DNA of 64,000 bases from Sphingomonas canadensis (GTDB lineage Bacteria > Pseudomonadota > Alphaproteobacteria > Sphingomonadales > Sphingomonadaceae): the NCBI RefSeq assembly GCF_026013525.1, contig NZ_JAPDRA010000013.1, forward strand, positions 30,306 to 94,305. The letters are read 5' to 3'. Shown here in pieces: positions 8,633 through 18,084 of this stretch. The notes below the pieces were generated by a model. The model had not been told where the DNA came from and searched no databases. It was given only the letters and a program-made list of their open reading frames with translations. Position 1 is the stretch's first letter. Each line of letters starts with the position of its first letter. The position numbers were made by a program, and so were the translations under genes.

Positions 8633-10588
8633 ATGACTGTAGATACCAACGCCGACGACCGCCTTCTGACCGAGGTGGAGCGCCAGGAGAAGTACCTGGC
8701 CAAACTGCCCGACGATTTCCCGTTCCCGCTGTTCAACGCCGCGCAGGCGCTCGAATCCCAGCGGCGCAGCGGCTATCGCAACACCGCCGCCGCCGCCCGC
8801 GAGATCGTCGACAACGCGATCGAGGCCAAGGCGACGCGCATCGATATCTGTTTCGAGCGTCCCAAGCAGTTGAAGGCGCACCAGCGCTCTGAATCGATCC
8901 ACGCCATGGCGTTCATCGACAATGGTTCAGGCATGCTGCCCAAGATGGCCCGCTACGCCTTGTCCTGGGGATCGGGCACGCACTTCGACGACCCGGCCTT
9001 CATCGGCAAGTTCGGCTTCGGCCTGCCAAACGCCTCGATCAACCAGACCAAGCTGGTCGAGGTCTATACCAAGACCGCCGACGCGCCCGCGATCACCAAG
9101 GCGACGCTCGACGTTCGCCGCGTGCGCCAGCACGGCCTCCACACCATCGAAGAGCCGGTCGAAGCGACCCTGCCCGATTTCGTGCAGAGCTATCTCGACA
9201 AGGCTGGGCTCGCCTTCGATCACGGCACCGTCGTCGTGTGGGTCGAACCCGATCGCCTGAGTTATCGCACCCCCGCGCTGATGAAAGAGCATCTGCTCGA
9301 CGATTTCGGCGTCACCTACCGCTACCTGCTCGACAAGGTCGAACTCCATGTCGATCGCACCAAGATAGCCGCGGTCGATCCGCTCTTCCTGACCCCGCAC
9401 GCCCGCTATTACCTCGACGAGACCAAGGGCGGGTCGAAGATGAGCGCCGACTATAACATCGCGGTCAAGTATGCCCGTGACCCGGAAACCGGCGTGCCCG
9501 CGCTGACGAAGGTCGCAGACCTTGCCGAACTGGATCGCAGCGATCCCAACCTCGAAGCCGCCGGCGCGATCTACGTCCGCGTCGCGCGCTTTCCCTATGG
9601 TTTCGCCGAAGCCGCGCCCAAGGGGCAGAAGGCGGCGACCGACGCCAACCGCCGGTTCGAGATCCGCAAGTCCCGTCGCGGCATGTCGTTCGTGCGCGCT
9701 GGCCGCGAGATCGAAACCGTGGACGTCTTCCCCAAGTCGGTGAAGGACCAGTCCAAGGGTCTGGGCGATTGGCCGCTGCTTCAGTCCTACGCCTATCATT
9801 GGGGTGTTGAAGTCCGCTTTGATCCCGACCTCGACGAGGTGTTCGGGATCACCAACGACAAGCAGACCGTCCGGCCGATGGAAGACCTGTGGCGGCTGTT
9901 CGCCGCCGAGGACATCGACGATCAGCTTGGCCGGGAGCAGTCGTACCAGCGCAAGATGCGCAAGGACGAGCGCGCCAAGCAGGACGTCGCCAAGGCCGAA
10001 AAGAGCGCGGAACCGACCGCGGCGGAGACCGCCGCTGCCGCAGCCGACGCCATGGCCGGACAGAAGCCGCGCGTCGCCGAGCGGCTGAAAGCCAAGGTTC
10101 GCGAAGAACTCGAGGAAAAGGTCGCTCAGCGCTCGAAGGTCGACGACAGTTCGATCGAGGCGGCGCGCAAGGCGCTGGAGGACGAGGCCAAGCGGCGGCC
10201 GTATATCGTCGACTTCTATGACGAGCCGCGCGGCCCCTTCTACAAGCCGGAGTGGCTGCTCGGCTCGCAGGTCGGCGTGCTGATCAACCGCCAGCATCCC
10301 TTCTTCCAGACGCTCTACAGCCCGCTGCTCGACTTGCCCCATGGCGGCCAGGCCAAGCAGGCGCTCGACATCCTGCTGATCGCGCTGGCGCGTGCCGAAC
10401 TGGCGGTCGAGCATGAGGAAACCGCCAACTGGTATGTGACCCAGCGCGAACGCGCCTGGAGCACGTTCCTGACCGACGCCTATACCTCGCTTCAGCAGAA
10501 GATGGCACCGGTCGACGAGGAATCCGCCGATCCCGCGGAGCCTGAGGCGGATGCCGGCGCGGCGATCGAACTCGAAGCGGCGGAATGA
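8633..10588 (+). CDS. GHKL-type ATPase 1 (MutL/Hsp90-like N-domain)
   Basis: About 651 residues from ATG 8633, chosen because AAGGAGG lies 5 nt upstream (the ATG at 8630 is only 2 nt away). Bergerat-fold motifs are intact: N-box REIVDNAIEA with Glu57 and Asn61, motif G1 FIDNGSGM with Asp96, and motif G2 GKFGFGLPNASI starting at Gly125. A transducer-like region follows (VDPLFLTP, FEIRKSRRGMSFVRAGREIE), then a charged Ala/Glu/Lys-rich, probably coiled-coil segment at residues ~440-525 (MRKDERAKQDVAKAEKSAE region), then a conserved-looking C-terminal domain (PYIVDFYDEPRGPFYKPEW). This resembles MORC/MutL-type dimerising clamps. It pairs with the second GHKL ATPase, with which it shares VDPLFLTP-type and GRxIE/GRLID motifs. 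Confidence 0.8.
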   Translation: MTVDTNADDRLLTEVERQEKYLAKLPDDFPFPLFNAAQALESQRRSGYRNTAAAAREIVDNAIEAKATRIDICFERPKQLKAHQRSESIHAMAFIDNGSGMLPKMARYALSWGSGTHFDDPAFIGKFGFGLPNASINQTKLVEVYTKTADAPAITKATLDVRRVRQHGLHTIEEPVEATLPDFVQSYLDKAGLAFDHGTVVVWVEPDRLSYRTPALMKEHLLDDFGVTYRYLLDKVELHVDRTKIAAVDPLFLTPHARYYLDETKGGSKMSADYNIAVKYARDPETGVPALTKVADLAELDRSDPNLEAAGAIYVRVARFPYGFAEAAPKGQKAATDANRRFEIRKSRRGMSFVRAGREIETVDVFPKSVKDQSKGLGDWPLLQSYAYHWGVEVRFDPDLDEVFGITNDKQTVRPMEDLWRLFAAEDIDDQLGREQSYQRKMRKDERAKQDVAKAEKSAEPTAAETAAAAADAMAGQKPRVAERLKAKVREELEEKVAQRSKVDDSSIEAARKALEDEAKRRPYIVDFYDEPRGPFYKPEWLLGSQVGVLINRQHPFFQTLYSPLLDLPHGGQAKQALDILLIALARAELAVEHEETANWYVTQRERAWSTFLTDAYTSLQQKMAPVDEESADPAEPEADAGAAIELEAAE

Positions 10589-10787
10589 GTTGAGGCGCGG
10601 GGGCGATGAGCCCCCGCGCCGCCATCTGGCCAATCGGTTGTTCGATCGGTAGGATGGTGTTCGAGTGTAAAGCGTACCCAGCTCGAGACCAGTGTAGGCG
10701 CGGCCATGAGCCGTCATGTCCCCCGGACGCTGCAACGGCCTTCAAGCTGATTTTGAAGGCAATAGCAGCGAAAAGGAGGACTCCGTC

Positions 10788-11432
10788 ATGCGCGGTGTCA
10801 CGCTCAATGATCTTATCGTCGCGGCGCTAACGCAGCAGCCATATCACCAGCAGCGGCTTGGCCTTCAGGCCAAGCGCTATTGCCGGGCGATCACCAGCCG
10901 GTTCTGCGCCGACTTTCCCGAAGATCGCCATGAAGAGGTTTGCGGCCAAGCTTTCACCGAGTTGATGGCACTCGGCCCGGCCGCGCTAGATCGGCGATCA
11001 GGCCTGTCCCTTTTCCGCCGGGCAATTTTCGCCTCGATCCGCATCGTCCGGTCCGATTATGCGGCCCCCGGCCGACGTACGCGGCGGGCGGGCATGACCA
11101 TGCCACGGCCCAAAATCGCGGCGGAGGATATTGGCCGTTTCGCCGACGGCGAAGCGATCGAGCGCGCGACGGTGAGCGATCCCAACGGCGCCTATCTCGA
11201 CTTCGACGCGTTCGAGAGCGTCGCGGCGGCCGACGCGCTAAAGCAGTGCGAGGACCGGGTCGATGCGGAATGGGCATTGCGGCGGGCGCCGCCTGGGATC
11301 GCCAAGGCGCTTCGGCTGATCCATCTCGACGACGAGCCGGTGGCGAAGGCGGCTGCGGCGATCGGCATGACCCGATTCGATCTGTACCGCCATGCCCAGG
11401 CCTTCGCCGCAAGCTGGGCGAAAGCGGCCTGA
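10788..11432 (+). CDS. Sigma-like HTH protein between the two GHKL genes
   Basis: About 214 residues from ATG 10788, after an AAAAGGAGGACTCCGTC leader. The N-terminal part (RYCRAITSRFCADFPEDRHEEVCGQAFTELM) resembles a sigma-factor region 2 helical bundle with an acidic HEEVCGQAF core. The C-terminus (GIAKALRLIHLDDEPVAKAAAAIGMTRFDLYRHAQAFAASW) is a region-4-like HTH. Overall it looks like a degenerate ECF sigma factor or sigma-like DNA-binding protein. Its stop is 3 bp before the ATG of GHKL ATPase 2, so translation is probably coupled. It may direct or recruit the ATPases to DNA, or control the cassette. Confidence 0.65.
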   Translation: MRGVTLNDLIVAALTQQPYHQQRLGLQAKRYCRAITSRFCADFPEDRHEEVCGQAFTELMALGPAALDRRSGLSLFRRAIFASIRIVRSDYAAPGRRTRRAGMTMPRPKIAAEDIGRFADGEAIERATVSDPNGAYLDFDAFESVAAADALKQCEDRVDAEWALRRAPPGIAKALRLIHLDDEPVAKAAAAIGMTRFDLYRHAQAFAASWAKAA

Positions 11433-11435
11433 GCC

Positions 11436-13124
11436 ATGAACATGTCTCGATCAATGCGGGGGGCGGGCATCAGTTCGGTGCTTGCCGCCCAGCGCGCCTA
11501 CGCCGAAGCGCGCCGTGAACGCTCGAAATATGGGCTCATGGTCCCGGAGGCGTTTGTCCGCGGCATTCGTGATCTGGGCTATCGCAGCAATGGCGACGCC
11601 ATCGCCGAACTGATCGATAATGCCCTCCAAGCCTTTGCCGACCGCGTCGATATCGTGTTCGGCTACGATGGGACCACGTCCAGCAAGAAGCCGGTGCAAT
11701 TGGCGGTGATCGACAATGGTCACGGCATGGAGTCCGACATGATCCGCATGGCGGTGATGTGGGGCGGCACCCACCGGGAGGACGATCGCACGGGCCTCGG
11801 GCGCTACGGCTATGGCTTGCCCTGCGCGTCGGTGAGCTTGGGTCGACGGTTCACCGTTTACTCGGCTGTCGCGGATGGCGACATGCACGCGGTCACGCTC
11901 GACCTCGATGCATTGGCCGCCGGCGACTATACCGACCTGCATGGCGAAATCGTCGTGCCCGAAGCGCAGCGGGTCGATCTGCCTTCGTTCGTCGCCGACC
12001 ATATCGCACTGGCGCACCCGACTGGCTGGCATGCCGGCACGGTCATCCTGATCGACAAGCTCGATCGGCTGGAATGGGCCACAACCCAGGGCCTGCGTGA
12101 AAACCTGGGCCGGCAGTTCGGCGTCACCTACCACAAGCTACGCGGCGAGGCGGCGCTGTTCGTCGACAATGAATTCGTCGAGCCGATCGATCCGCTGTTC
12201 CTGACGCCCGACTTTCACCTGCATGATCTCGACAGCGACCTCGCCCAGCCGCTCGATCCGATCCGCATCGAAGTGCGCGATCCCGAGACAGCAAGCTATC
12301 GCGGTGCGATGACGCTCCGTTACGCTTGGCTTCCACCCAGCTTCGGTTCGGTCGACAAGGAGCGCGACGCGGTCGGGCTAAACGCCAATCCGCGCTTTGC
12401 GATCCTGAAAGACTATCACGGCATCGTCTTCAGTCGGAATGGACGGCTGATTGACGTGCAGACGCGTACGCCCTGGACCAGCTTCATCAACAACGACCGC
12501 TACATCAAAGTCGAGATCGAGTTCTCCGCAACGCTCGACGAGGCGTTCGGCGTGACCACCTCGAAGCAGCAGGTCACCGTCTCGACCTTCATCTGGGACT
12601 TGCTGCGTGAAGCTGGGCTGCCCAAGGCGATCGAGCAACTGCGCGCCAAGGTGAAAGACGCCAAGCTCGCCCGCCGGCTCGCGGCATTTAGCCCCAAGCC
12701 GGGCGAGCGGCTGCTCTCGGAACGCGCCATGTGCGGTATCGCCGGACTCGGTGGCGCCGAGCGCGAGCATCAATATGATCTCGGCCTGCGCGTCTCGCCC
12801 TACCGCCTCCAGTTTGAGACGCTCCCTGGGCACCCTTTCTTCCGGGTCGACCGAAATTCGGGGGCACGCACGCTTCACATCAACACCGCGCACCGCTTCT
12901 ATGAGGATCTCTATCAGGCTCCGCCGACCACTGCCGAGTTCCGTTCGGCCCTCGAAATCCTGCTGTTTTGCTATGGCGATGTTCTGCTCGACGCCGGCGA
13001 AGGCGCCAAGGGCACGCTGTTCGGCCAGGTCCACCTCTGGTCCCGGCGGCTCGAACAGGCGCTCGGTATGATGGCCTCGCACCTGATCGCGAGCGACGAT
13101 GAGGATGTAGGTCCGTTGGAATGA
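11436..13124 (+). CDS. GHKL-type ATPase 2
   Basis: About 562 residues. N-box AIAELIDNALQA with Glu58 and Asn62, G1 VIDNGHGM with Asp93, and G2 RYGYGLPCASVSL near residue 125 make an intact Bergerat ATPase. Downstream blocks parallel GHKL ATPase 1: GTVILIDKLDRLEW, FGVTYHKL, EPIDPLFLTPDF, FSRNGRLIDVQTRTP and a FGVTTSKQQVT motif matching FGITNDKQTVR in ATPase 1. It lacks the long charged linker of ATPase 1 and is ~90 residues shorter. The two are therefore divergent paralogues likely to form a heterodimeric clamp. The gene is tightly packed after the sigma-like gene, with an 87-bp gap before the DUF4338 gene. Confidence 0.8.
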   Translation: MNMSRSMRGAGISSVLAAQRAYAEARRERSKYGLMVPEAFVRGIRDLGYRSNGDAIAELIDNALQAFADRVDIVFGYDGTTSSKKPVQLAVIDNGHGMESDMIRMAVMWGGTHREDDRTGLGRYGYGLPCASVSLGRRFTVYSAVADGDMHAVTLDLDALAAGDYTDLHGEIVVPEAQRVDLPSFVADHIALAHPTGWHAGTVILIDKLDRLEWATTQGLRENLGRQFGVTYHKLRGEAALFVDNEFVEPIDPLFLTPDFHLHDLDSDLAQPLDPIRIEVRDPETASYRGAMTLRYAWLPPSFGSVDKERDAVGLNANPRFAILKDYHGIVFSRNGRLIDVQTRTPWTSFINNDRYIKVEIEFSATLDEAFGVTTSKQQVTVSTFIWDLLREAGLPKAIEQLRAKVKDAKLARRLAAFSPKPGERLLSERAMCGIAGLGGAEREHQYDLGLRVSPYRLQFETLPGHPFFRVDRNSGARTLHINTAHRFYEDLYQAPPTTAEFRSALEILLFCYGDVLLDAGEGAKGTLFGQVHLWSRRLEQALGMMASHLIASDDEDVGPLE

Positions 13125-13211
13125 AGCGGCTAAACGAGGTGGCTAAAGCGCTGTCAGGATGCAATAAGAGTCGGGGTCGCGCGAGCGGCCCAAATCGATT
13201 CAGGAGGCGGG

Positions 13212-15242
13212 GTGGCCGCGAACGACGAACTCTTTGGTCCCGGCCGAATACGTGCTTTTTCGCCATTCCTTGCGCCTGAAGAACGTCATGAGCTGAACAA
13301 GGCGATCGACATTGTCGGTCCGTCAGTGCCGAGCTTCGCCGATGCGATGCGCGCGCTGGCGCGCAGCTACATCGATGACGGCGACAGCCTGAAGCTGCGG
13401 ACCCTGCTGCTCCTGATCGCCGACCTGTCCGAACAGGGCTGGCAGGTCACGTCCAAGGGCGGCGCGATCACGTTCCAGCCGCCCGGGCTCGCGGCCAAGG
13501 GTCAGGAGTCGATCGAAGACATCAAGGCGCGCGTACGTGACGCGCTGCAGAAAGCCAGACGCCGCCAACTCGCCGAGCCCTCGGTGCGCGCGTTTCTCGA
13601 GCGGTCCGAGCGCCGCCGTTGCCGTAAGGATCACGGCAATACTTCAGTCCTCGACCTCATCGACGATGGCTCGGACCTGGCTCGGGCGCTGGCGGCGGTC
13701 AATGCCTTGCCCGAAACGGAGCGCGAGGCCGCGCTCGCCAAGGTCGTCGATCCGATCGTCGAAGTCTGCGATGCTAATGCCCGCTGCGCCGACACTGGGC
13801 TCCCGCTGAACGATATCTGGCGCTACTTCCGTCACACCTGGGCGCATGAATATCGCTCGATCCCGGGGCGCCAGATGCTCGTGCTGATCCGCAACGCGGC
13901 ACGCCCCAACCGGCCGATCATGGGCATTGCCATGCTCGCCAGCCCAGTCATGCGCCTGACCGCGCGCGACCAGTGGATCGGCTGGCTGCGCGAGTCCGCG
14001 CAACAGCGCATCGCAACGGGTGCATGGGACGCGGTCGAGTTCGCCGAGGCGCTAATGGCGCGGGTCGATGCATCGATCGACGAGGTGCGCTGGGACGATC
14101 TGGCTACGGCGACCGAGATCAAGACGCCGGGCGAGGCGGTTGCCATGCGCCTCGAGCAGCGCGCCGCCGGCGCGAAGTTCGCCCGCGAAGCCGAACTCAA
14201 GGCGCATTTCGAGACCCAGCGGGGCGAAGGCGATGCTGTGCGCCCACATCGCGGTGTCCTCAAGTCAGCGACGCCCGATGCCGACTGGGTCGCCGCGTCG
14301 GAGGATCTGCTGTTCGTCGGCAAGCGCGCCGAAAGCTTGTCTAAGTTGCTTTTCGCAAAGCAGGTCTTTCGTGCGGCCCGCTTGAAGCGCTGGCCGACTC
14401 AAGCGCTTGATCGGCTGTTCCAGAGTCGTGATGGCAAGCGCGCGCTCGACATCGTCCTGGCCGAGTTCCGCAAGGCCGGCCTCTCCAGCGAAGTCGCCGA
14501 TGTCAGCATCTGCGGCGCGGTGCATCCCTATAACGAACTGCTCGGCGGCAAGCTGGTGGCGCTGTTGCTGGCGTCGCAGGATGTCCGTGATGCCTATGCG
14601 CGGCGCTATGGCGGGCAGATCAGCGTCATCACCTCGCAGATGGCGGGCCGACCGGTAACGCGATCCGCTGATCTCCGCCTCGTCACCACCACCAGTTTGT
14701 ACGGGGTCGGGTCGAGCCAGTATAACCGGCTCGTCCTTCGCCAGAAGGATCACCCGAACCTGCCGGGCGACTTGCGGTGGGGGGCGATCGGCAAGAGCCT
14801 GACCGGGGGCTTCGGCACGATACACCTCGGCAGCGAGACCGCTCAGGCGCTGCGCAGCATGGCTTTCGCCCGACACGACTCCCGCCGGGTGAACAATCGC
14901 TTCGGCGAAGGCACCAGCCCGCGCCTGCGCCAGATCCGTGAGGGCTTGGACGCGCTCGGTTTGAAGAGTGATGCGATCCTGCATCACGCCACGCCTCGCA
15001 TCTTTTACGGGTGCGAACTGGTGCCGGGCGCGCGGTCATCCTTGCTTGGCTTGAGCGGTGCGGCGGCGCCGGCGGCGTCCAGCACCGATGTCGCAGCTGC
15101 GTGGCGCCGGCGCTGGCTGCTTGCCCGAGTTGCACGGCCGGAGACCCTCGAAGCGCTGCGGCGCCTTGGGCCGACCAGTATTCGGGCGAGCCTCCATGCC
15201 GATATCCATGGTCAGTTCTCGCTGCCGATCGATACTGACTGA
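13212..15242 (+). CDS. DUF4338 (DruA-related) protein, 676 aa
   Basis: GTG start at 13212 with AGGAGG 4-5 nt upstream. The C-terminal half has the DUF4338 signature: RPNRPIMGIAMLASPVMRL, ARDQWIGW, CGAVHPYNELLGGKLVALLL, SVITSQMAGRPVTRSADL and the diagnostic TTTSLYGVGSSQYNRL. DUF4338 is the family of DruA of the Druantia phage-defence system; its biochemical activity is poorly known. This protein is much longer than typical DruA (300-400 aa). It has a ~200-residue N-terminal extension that is helical, including DLSEQGWQVTSKGGAITFQPPG. No DruB-E or the large DruE helicase is visible; the partners here are GHKL ATPases. Confidence 0.75.
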   Translation: MAANDELFGPGRIRAFSPFLAPEERHELNKAIDIVGPSVPSFADAMRALARSYIDDGDSLKLRTLLLLIADLSEQGWQVTSKGGAITFQPPGLAAKGQESIEDIKARVRDALQKARRRQLAEPSVRAFLERSERRRCRKDHGNTSVLDLIDDGSDLARALAAVNALPETEREAALAKVVDPIVEVCDANARCADTGLPLNDIWRYFRHTWAHEYRSIPGRQMLVLIRNAARPNRPIMGIAMLASPVMRLTARDQWIGWLRESAQQRIATGAWDAVEFAEALMARVDASIDEVRWDDLATATEIKTPGEAVAMRLEQRAAGAKFAREAELKAHFETQRGEGDAVRPHRGVLKSATPDADWVAASEDLLFVGKRAESLSKLLFAKQVFRAARLKRWPTQALDRLFQSRDGKRALDIVLAEFRKAGLSSEVADVSICGAVHPYNELLGGKLVALLLASQDVRDAYARRYGGQISVITSQMAGRPVTRSADLRLVTTTSLYGVGSSQYNRLVLRQKDHPNLPGDLRWGAIGKSLTGGFGTIHLGSETAQALRSMAFARHDSRRVNNRFGEGTSPRLRQIREGLDALGLKSDAILHHATPRIFYGCELVPGARSSLLGLSGAAAPAASSTDVAAAWRRRWLLARVARPETLEALRRLGPTSIRASLHADIHGQFSLPIDTD

Positions 15243-15661
15243 TCTAGGACGCGATCGATTAGCACTTCGCCGCGGTCGTCGAGCAACTTCATTCTGACGT
15301 TGAAAGGCTGCAGACCATGCCTCCAGCGCGCCATGCCCGACAGCCGATCAAAATGTCGGGCAGGCACCTATCGAACGCGACCGCCGTTTCTATCCCGGTT
15401 GGTTGGAACCACTGGGACCCGGGTCGGCCAACATTGCCGCGCCCCCCCTGTCGCTTGTACGCCTTGCCGAACGAACGTCCGCTGTGCCACCTTGTACAAC
15501 TGAATGCGGACGGTCGGCACGGGCCGAAGTCAGCCGCCCCCGGTTCTAGGTCGTTTTCCCACCCCAATACCCGTACGCCCTTAGTTGGGCTGGGGCCTAC
15601 CTAGCACGTTCGCGGATTGTATGGGACGTGCGGCCTAATTGGCACGAGATAAGGGGTTGAA
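15243..15661. other. 419-bp intergenic stretch with an inverted repeat
   Basis: No convincing gene. A 9-bp perfect inverted repeat TGCCCGACA (15335-15343) / TGTCGGGCA (15355-15363) with an 11-nt loop lies ~95 bp after the DUF4338 stop and may terminate or process the cassette transcript. The last 60 bp, less GC-rich, should carry the promoter of the MucR gene. Confidence 0.4.
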
Positions 15662-16162
15662 ATGTCGGAAGCGAACAGCCTGAATTCGGTCGAGCTTGCG
15701 GCCGAACTGACCATTGCCTGGCTCGGCAATCAGAATAATCGCGTGACCGCGGAGGATGTGCCAGCGTTCCTCCGGACGATGTATGCGACCATCGTCGAGC
15801 TCGAGGGTAGCGGGTCAGCGGCGCCGGAAGCGCTCGGGGAGGATCCCGCGCCTGAGCAATTCACGCCTACGGTGACGGTGCGCAAGTCGCTGGCATCGAA
15901 GGATCACATAATCTCGATGATCGACGGCAAGCCGTACCGCACGCTGCGCCGGCATTTGTCGACGCACGGGCTTACGCCCGAGGAATATCGCCGCCGCTAC
16001 AACCTCAAGGCGGACTATCCGATGGTCGCCGAGAATTATTCCGCGCAGCGCCGCGAGATGGCAAAAAAGATTGGGCTCGGCTCGAAGGGCCGTCAGGCCA
16101 AGGCCCAGGCATCTGGTGATGCGAGGACTTCCACGCCGCGGCGCCGCACCAAGGCAAGCTGA
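15662..16162 (+). CDS. MucR/Ros family transcriptional regulator
   Basis: About 166 residues. The MucR core is at residues ~75-125: VRKSLASKDHIISMIDGKPYRT, then LRRHLSTHGLTPEEYRRRYNLKADYPMVAENYS, matching the family pattern ICLEDGKKFKSLKRHL..GLTPEEYR.KW.LP.DYPMVAPNYA. The first zinc-finger cysteines of Ros are replaced (IISMIDG), as in many MucR paralogues. The C-terminal tail (residues ~135-166) is basic and Ala/Ser/Thr-rich, as in H-NS-like MucR proteins. Family members bind AT-rich DNA and silence horizontally acquired genes. Lying next to the ATPase cassette, it may regulate the island. Confidence 0.85.
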   Translation: MSEANSLNSVELAAELTIAWLGNQNNRVTAEDVPAFLRTMYATIVELEGSGSAAPEALGEDPAPEQFTPTVTVRKSLASKDHIISMIDGKPYRTLRRHLSTHGLTPEEYRRRYNLKADYPMVAENYSAQRREMAKKIGLGSKGRQAKAQASGDARTSTPRRRTKAS

Positions 16163-16392
16163 CTGGAGGAACGCGGGTTCAGCGGAGCGCACACTGGCGG
16201 TCTCCCTTCGGGAGCCGCCAGGGGTCGCGCGCCCTTGTTTGCGCGTGGCACACTCGCACGGCCGGAGGTCGGGGCGGCGGCTGGCCCCCAGGCCCGCGCG
16301 CACGCCGCCCCGCCGGCCGGCCTCTTGCGAGAGTGCATCCCTTTACTGGGGTCGCCTGCGGCGACCGTTCGCCCTGATGAGACCGCTTCTTC

Positions 16393-17664
16393 TCACGCTT
16401 CGGCCGAACAGTCGTAATCGTCTCCTTCCCATTCCGGGTCGAACCAGACTTCGTGTTCGCCATCTCGCACGATCAGCCCGTTGAATCCGTCTGTCACCGC
16501 GCGGACTGCGTCCCGGATCAGATGCTCGATCCCCTCGATCCAGCGCCCAGGCTTCACCTCGACAGTGTAAAAGGCGCACGCTTTCGAATCGCACCAGATC
16601 GATTCGAGCCGTGCGCGGACCAGATCCGGCATGGCGTCCACCGCCGCGGACATGGTCTCCAACTCGTGCGCGATGGAATAGCGGCTTTCGACTCGCACGC
16701 CGCGGTGGTCGATCGAGGGCTCCGGCGCTTGCGGACCCGCTTCCGCGATATCGAGGTCGCGCTGGTGCTTGAGCGCGGCGGCGAGTTCGGGAGACATTTC
16801 GATATATTCGACGGGCGCGAGAGCCGCTTCGTGGGCGCTGGCAGGCGGCGCAACAATCGGCTGGGGGCGGGTCCCGGTGTTTGGCAGGTCGGCCCCCGGC
16901 CAGTCGGCTTCGGTGTACGCCGGTGCCAGCGCGGCGAGCCGCCGTGCCAGGGCGCTGACGTTGACGCCGCCTTTGACCTGGCCCGTGAGGTAGAACTCAG
17001 TGCCGTGGCCGTAGATGCCGCCCCAGCGGATGCGAACGGTTTTCCGGCCATGCCGCTTCGCCCATGCCCGGCGATTCTCCGCGTTACTCGTGAAACGGCC
17101 AGGATAGGGCTCTTCCGAAAGCACAAAGCTGCGCGTCTTCGGATGATACCAGCCCTGGTCGTGATCGGCGCCCGGCGGCCGATTGTCCCAGCTGCCCTTT
17201 GGATAACAGCGGCCGCCGCGAGATGGCTTCAGGCCCGTCGCCGCCATGAACTGCAACGTGCGCGCGATCCGGCAGATCTCGAAGCGCGCCTGCTCGAGGC
17301 TGTGCGACCGGCCATAGCCGATGATCTCGTTCCCGCTCGCGAGCGAGCATCCGCCCAGATAGCCCGACAGCTGGTGCGGCTTCACCAGATCGGACAAGGG
17401 TTTGTCGATCATGAAGGTCCGCGACTCATTGCCTCGCTCGCCGCGCTCGCGGTCCGACCAGAATTCATAGATGGTGACGGGATATTGCCGCCGTTGCCGC
17501 GGCGTCTTTGGTGTCGCAAACCTGATTGTCGCGGCGTGATAGTCGGCGAACCCGGCGTCGCGCGCGACCTGCTCGAGGGCGGCGTTATGGCTGACGCCGG
17601 ATGCGCGCTTCAGCTTGGTCGCGGCGCGCTTGATTCCATCCAATGTGGCAAAATGCTTGGGCAT
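16393..17664 (-). CDS. DUF5623 domain protein
   Basis: Chosen start is the ATG ending at 17664, preceded by GGAGAAGG, because family members begin with a stretch like MPKHFATLDGIKRAATKLKR; an upstream ATG at 17733 would add 23 residues. The N-terminal ~60 residues (KRASGVSHNAALEQVARDAGFADYHAA) are a small helical domain seen in plasmid proteins. The middle has a W/Y-rich region with WYHPKTRSFVLSEEPYPGRFTS and TVRIRWGGIYGHGTEFYL. The C-terminal half is acidic. Function unknown; DUF5623 proteins occur mostly on alphaproteobacterial plasmids and ICEs. Convergent with mucR, 230 bp away. Confidence 0.7.
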   Translation of the reverse strand: MPKHFATLDGIKRAATKLKRASGVSHNAALEQVARDAGFADYHAATIRFATPKTPRQRRQYPVTIYEFWSDRERGERGNESRTFMIDKPLSDLVKPHQLSGYLGGCSLASGNEIIGYGRSHSLEQARFEICRIARTLQFMAATGLKPSRGGRCYPKGSWDNRPPGADHDQGWYHPKTRSFVLSEEPYPGRFTSNAENRRAWAKRHGRKTVRIRWGGIYGHGTEFYLTGQVKGGVNVSALARRLAALAPAYTEADWPGADLPNTGTRPQPIVAPPASAHEAALAPVEYIEMSPELAAALKHQRDLDIAEAGPQAPEPSIDHRGVRVESRYSIAHELETMSAAVDAMPDLVRARLESIWCDSKACAFYTVEVKPGRWIEGIEHLIRDAVRAVTDGFNGLIVRDGEHEVWFDPEWEGDDYDCSAEA

Positions 17665-17733
17665 GACCTTCTCCGGCGGCCATGATGAAACGTCGCCCGC
17701 TAACGCTTCCCACGGCCACGGATAGGGCATCAT

Positions 17734-18084
17734 CCAGCAAATTCGAGACAGTGCCGGTAAGGGCTACACCACGCGGGCGGCATGCTCCTGTCGAGAGCTG
17801 CGACTATTTCTAATGGATCTTGATCGCGACGCAAGCGGACCTTGCGAACCCCTGACCACCTATCGGCAAGCAGGCCGTTCTGACCGACCGCGGGCACCGT
17901 CCCCGCTCTTTGAGGCACTTCCTTGGACCGGCCCACGGCCTGACGCCATCAACCCGTAAAGGGTCCGCTATGCTGTGCATGCGGCCGCTTCGCCTGCGGC
18001 TACGCGGTGATTGCGGCCGTGCGCCGGACACTTCGGGCGCCTGTCGAGCGGGGGCGGTCCCCGCTCCCGGACAGGAGCTTCGAA
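17734..18084. other. 351-bp intergenic stretch
   Basis: Separates the divergent DUF5623 gene and the small gene at 18085. No coding frame with family-like pattern; presumably holds both promoters. The GC-rich 18040-18065 part has short inverted repeats (GGGGGCGGTCCCC region). Confidence 0.4.

Noticed and set aside
15289..15567. 92-codon frame on the - strand after the DUF4338 gene
   Set aside because: No ribosome site or domain pattern; GC-driven open frame.
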